Part shown: piece by piece, positions 30,467-33,061 of the stretch
Numbering within the stretch: the stretch's first letter is position 1
Layout of the letters: every line of letters starts with the position of its first letter
IMG/VR virus record: IMGVR_UViG_3300025154_002805
Location: 1-33,061 of that record
Direction: 5' to 3' (one strand)
Origin: a virus
Length of the DNA stretch: 33,061 nucleotides
Notes under the pieces: generated by a model
What the model saw: the letters and a program-made list of their open reading frames with translations, nothing else
Databases searched by the model: none
Told to the model about the DNA's origin: nothing
Position numbers and translations under genes: made by a program

Positions 30467-30504
30467 GCCGTAAGAAAATCATCGAGAAAAGGGCCTCGGC
30501 ATGA
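30463..30504 (+). CDS. 13-codon linking mini-ORF
   Basis: Encodes MSRKKIIEKRASA. It overlaps the ASCH copy 2 stop at its ATG and the next gene's ATG at its stop, both as ATGA. It bridges an otherwise untranslated 34 bases. Confidence 0.3.
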   Translation: MSRKKIIEKRASA

Positions 30505-30896
30505 CACAGGAAAACAAACAGATCGACTTGTCGCAGTTCGATGGACACACGCCAGGGCCGTGGGAGAAAGGACATAACGGGGCAATAGAAAGGAAGTTCC
30601 CCGGATGTGTCGTCCCCGGAACCATTGCGACTGCGCATTGGTGCGGGTCAAAAGAAGGGACATCAGCGAATGCGGCACTCATAGCCGCGGCTCCTGCTTT
30701 GAAAGAAGAGGTCCTCACGAACCGCCAGCGTATCGCGGAACTCGAAAAGCAGCTTGCCAACGCTCTGCGCTTTGAGACTCCGGATGGTGTGCTCGATGAC
30801 GGAAGCCCAATCTGCCCGAAATGCGGTGATCCGATGGTTATGACCTGCCCCGGGTGCGAACACACCATCATGCCACTTCCGAGGGAGGAATGGTAA
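30501..30896 (+). CDS. LSQFDG-motif protein with a zinc ribbon
   Basis: A 131-residue protein: DLSQFDGHTPGPWEKG at the start, AALIAAAPALKEEV and a coiled coil (RQRIAELEKQLANAL) in the middle, then a zinc ribbon with CPKCG and CPGCE. The N-terminal half is related to the protein at 28609-29199. Function unknown. Confidence 0.7.
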   Translation: MTQENKQIDLSQFDGHTPGPWEKGHNGAIERKFPGCVVPGTIATAHWCGSKEGTSANAALIAAAPALKEEVLTNRQRIAELEKQLANALRFETPDGVLDDGSPICPKCGDPMVMTCPGCEHTIMPLPREEW

Positions 30897-31132
30897 TGGC
30901 CCGGGATGTAAATAGGCACCACGCTGAAAGGATTTCATCGCGCCACTCGAAAACGCCAATAGGCCGGTCATGCCTGCGTGGGGCTGATCATGACGATGAA
31001 AACAGAATGCGCGGGCAATGGCGCAAGACCAGGGTTTATTGCTCCGGAGATTGTTGTTCAACCATGAGGAAATATCACGGGCCGACGATAAGCGAACGGC
31101 GGAGGATGGAAGATGACGAAGCCAACGACTGA
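30896..31132 (+). CDS. Basic Cys-containing hypothetical protein
   Basis: A 78-residue protein; ATG 30896 shares one base with the previous TAA, and GGGAGG lies upstream. Rich in Arg and His (RHHAERISSRHSKTP) with YCSGDCCSTMRKYHG, perhaps metal-binding. No family recognised. It overlaps the next gene by 20 bases. Confidence 0.5.
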   Translation: MARDVNRHHAERISSRHSKTPIGRSCLRGADHDDENRMRGQWRKTRVYCSGDCCSTMRKYHGPTISERRRMEDDEAND

Positions 31133-31340
31133 CGACAGTAAGGAAGCCATCGAAGCGTTGGCCGCTGCCTTGCGCCAGCATGTCGAGGAGGAAAAGGACA
31201 TACATGCCTATGGGGAATCTCACGAATACATGCATGCAGCCAACGGTGTCCTCTCCATCCTCGAAAAGAATGGGTTCATGGTCATCCGTTGTCGGAAATT
31301 CCTTGGCCTGAAGCTTCTCGTGAGGATGAGCAAGCCATGA
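31113..31340 (+). CDS. Small hypothetical protein
   Basis: A 75-residue protein with GGAGG upstream of ATG 31113. An acidic helix (EAIEALAAALRQHVEEEKDI) is followed by HAYGESHEYMHAANGVLSIL and a basic hydrophobic C-terminus. Function unknown. Confidence 0.6.
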   Translation: MTKPTTDDSKEAIEALAAALRQHVEEEKDIHAYGESHEYMHAANGVLSILEKNGFMVIRCRKFLGLKLLVRMSKP

Positions 31341-31525
31341 CAGGGCAAGAAACCATCCACCTGAAGGACGAGGAGCGCCAGCCCTGCGAAATCTGGACGC
31401 GGGTGATGGGATACCACCGCCCGGTGTCAGAGTTCAACATAGGCAAGAAATCAGAGTTCAATGAGCGGGTGCCATTCAAGGCGCCGAAGTTTGAGGATGA
31501 GAACCATGCACGAATTGATTGTTGA
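31337..31525 (+). CDS. NrdD C-terminus-like small protein
   Basis: A 62-residue protein; ATG 31337 overlaps the preceding stop. CEIWTRVMGYHRPVSEFNIG followed by KKSEFNERVPFK resembles the end of anaerobic ribonucleotide reductases and small phage proteins annotated after them. The catalytic barrel is absent, so it cannot be an enzyme on its own. It overlaps the start of the methyltransferase by 20 bases. Confidence 0.6.
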   Translation: MTGQETIHLKDEERQPCEIWTRVMGYHRPVSEFNIGKKSEFNERVPFKAPKFEDENHARIDC

Positions 31526-32849
31526 TAATTTCGCTGGCGGTGGCGGTGCGAGCACCGGGATTGAAATAGCCCTCGGGCGCCCGGTGGACATCGCCATCAA
31601 CCACGACCCGGAAGCTATCGCCATGCACGCGGCCAACCACCCCGGCACGCAGCACCATTGCGAAAGCGTATGGAAGGTGAAGCCGCGCGACCTGTGCGAC
31701 GGCCAGCCCGTCGGGTTGATGTGGCTCTCGCCGGACTGCAAGCATTTCAGCAAGGCCAAGGGCGGCAAGCCACGCGACAAGAACATCCGTGGCCTCGCCT
31801 GGGTTGCGCTGCGGTGGGCGGCAACCGTCCGCCCGCGGATCATCATGCTGGAAAATGTCGAGGAGTTCATCACCTGGGGCCCCGTAGATGGCGAAGGCAA
31901 CCCCATCAAGAAGCTCTCCGGCCATACCTTCGGCAGCTATGTGCGTGCCCTTGAAAGCCACGGCTACAAGGTGGAGTGGCGCGAGCTGCGGGCCTGTGAC
32001 TATGGCGCACCCACCATCCGCAAGCGCCTGTTCCTGATTGCCCGCTGTGACGGCCAGCGCATTGCCTGGCCGGAACCGACACATGGAACCGGACGGGAGC
32101 CATACAGGACGGCGGCCGAGTGCATCGACTGGTCAATTCCGTGCCCGTCGATCTTCGACCGGCGCCAGCCCCTCGCGGAGGCCACCTGCCGCCGCATCGC
32201 CAAGGGTATCATGCGCTATGTCGTGAACGCGCCAGCGCCGTTCATTGCCCCCGTCATCGGCGGGCAACCTGCGGGGCATGGGGAAAATGTCGCCGCGTTC
32301 CTTACAAAGCACTATGGCGGGGTCGTCGGCCAGGCGGTCAACCAGCCCGTCGGCACGGTGACCAGCATTGACCACCATTCCCTCGTGGCATCTACCATTG
32401 TCAAGATGCGCGGGCAGAATGTGGGTCAGCCGGTTTATGAGCCCCTGCACACCATCAGCGCAGGCGGCACCCACCACGCCGAGGTGCTGGCCTTCATGGT
32501 CAAATATTATGGAACCGACCAAGACCCGAAGATGCTCGAACCGCTGCACACGATCACTTCAAAAGATCGCTTCGGCCTCGTCACCGTAAACATCCACGGC
32601 GAATCCTACGCCATCGTGGACATTGGCCTGCGGATGCTTTCGCCGCGGGAGCTGTTTCGCGCGCAAGGCTTCCCGGAATCCTACATCATCGAACACGGCG
32701 CCGGGCCAGAAGGCCAGCGCATCAACCTCACAAAATCCGCACAGGTGCGCATGGTAGGCAACAGCGTCAGCCCTCCCCCGGCCGCAGCGCTCGTGCGGGA
32801 GAATTTCCAGATAGCCAGCGCCCTGGCAGAAAAGGCAGACGCAGCATGA
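31506..32849 (+). CDS. C5-cytosine DNA methyltransferase
   Basis: A 447-residue protein from ATG 31506. Motif I is DNFAGGGGASTGIEIAL; the catalytic cysteine is Cys78 in LSPDCKHFSKAKGG, a variant of the usual PCQxFS; ENVEEF (116-121) is the ENV motif; RALESHGYKVEWRELRACDY and YGAPTIRKRLFLIA follow. Between residues about 260 and 380 there are three repeats with QPVGTVTS, EPLHTISA and EPLHTITS. The end has LRMLSPRELFRAQGFPE and VGNSVSPP. No partner restriction enzyme is seen, so it is a solitary phage methylase, probably for protection or regulation. Confidence 0.93.
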   Translation: MHELIVDNFAGGGGASTGIEIALGRPVDIAINHDPEAIAMHAANHPGTQHHCESVWKVKPRDLCDGQPVGLMWLSPDCKHFSKAKGGKPRDKNIRGLAWVALRWAATVRPRIIMLENVEEFITWGPVDGEGNPIKKLSGHTFGSYVRALESHGYKVEWRELRACDYGAPTIRKRLFLIARCDGQRIAWPEPTHGTGREPYRTAAECIDWSIPCPSIFDRRQPLAEATCRRIAKGIMRYVVNAPAPFIAPVIGGQPAGHGENVAAFLTKHYGGVVGQAVNQPVGTVTSIDHHSLVASTIVKMRGQNVGQPVYEPLHTISAGGTHHAEVLAFMVKYYGTDQDPKMLEPLHTITSKDRFGLVTVNIHGESYAIVDIGLRMLSPRELFRAQGFPESYIIEHGAGPEGQRINLTKSAQVRMVGNSVSPPPAAALVRENFQIASALAEKADAA

Positions 32850-33061
32850 ATGCGAATCACTCTATGAATATAAACCATGAGTTTCTCCGCCCTAATGAGC
32901 TTGTACAGAGGTGGAGGAATGCCGTCACCGAGACAACGCTTGCAAACTGGAGATGCATGAAGATTGGACCGCGCTATCTGAAACTCAGGGGGCGTATATT
33001 GTATCCGCTGGATTCTGTGATCGAATATGAGCGCTCGCATGAAAATGGATGTGCGGCTTGA
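32846..33061 (+). CDS. Excisionase / AlpA-like HTH protein
   Basis: A 71-residue protein ending at the last base of the window. FLRPNELVQRWRNAVTETTL and ANWRCMKIGPRYLKLRGRIL with YPLDSVIEYERS match the small winged-helix layout of excisionases and AlpA-type regulators. ATG 32846 overlaps the methylase stop; ATG 32864 is the alternative. Its place suggests that an integrase and attachment site lie just beyond the right edge. Confidence 0.65.
   Translation: MNANHSMNINHEFLRPNELVQRWRNAVTETTLANWRCMKIGPRYLKLRGRILYPLDSVIEYERSHENGCAA

Overview
This window is most of the genome of a temperate lambda-like siphophage (or prophage). The host is probably an alphaproteobacterium: the phage carries a GapR/DUF2312 nucleoid protein, a DUF6456-like regulator and a Cro-like protein of a type I associate with alphaproteobacterial phages. 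DNA is GC-rich throughout except for an AT-richer cassette at about 22.9-24.2 kb. No host gene, rRNA or tRNA was recognised. No integrase or lysis gene lies in the window, but an excisionase-like gene is the last one at the right edge.

1-15845, minus strand: late structural operon, read from right to left. Terminase small and large subunits, gpW-like joiner, portal, S49 capsid protease with a nested scaffold start, decoration protein, major capsid protein E, a small beta-rich protein, a head-fibre-like protein, joining proteins, tail terminator and tube, a chaperone candidate, tape measure, and two tail-tip proteins. The last of these runs off the left edge and is 553 codons long here. 15846-16226 is the control gap upstream of the terminase: repeated GTGTAAAC sites (cos/terminase-site candidate), a hairpin, and a promoter directly after a Q-position gene. 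This resembles the lambda Q-pR'-tR' arrangement.

16217-22083, minus strand: early leftward operon. Starting at the Cro-like gene it runs through small proteins, an HTH regulator in the cII position, RusA resolvase, an N6-adenine methylase, a BRO-type antirepressor, an O-like replication initiator, a P-position protein and the Q-position regulator. Seven iterons sit inside the initiator gene, as in lambda O.

22.1 kb is the immunity switch. Divergent Cro-like and CI genes are both predicted to be leaderless, with three 13-bp operators between them. Two more copies of the same operator lie 3.2 kb away at 25.29-25.33 kb, around a rightward promoter, like lambda OR and OL. Between the two operator clusters are CI, an AT-rich cassette (RelE/HigB-like protein plus HTH protein plus DUF6941-like protein), a repeat-rich spacer, and a secreted Sel1-repeat protein.

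25450-33061, plus strand: rightward early operon of tightly coupled genes. It contains a small membrane protein, GapR homologue, HTH-membrane protein, small HTH protein, ATP-dependent DNA ligase, many small accessory proteins, two tandem ASCH-like paralogues, a NrdD-tail-like peptide, a C5-cytosine methyltransferase and the excisionase-like protein. Many junctions are ATGA overlaps, including two linking mini-ORFs of 18 and 13 codons.
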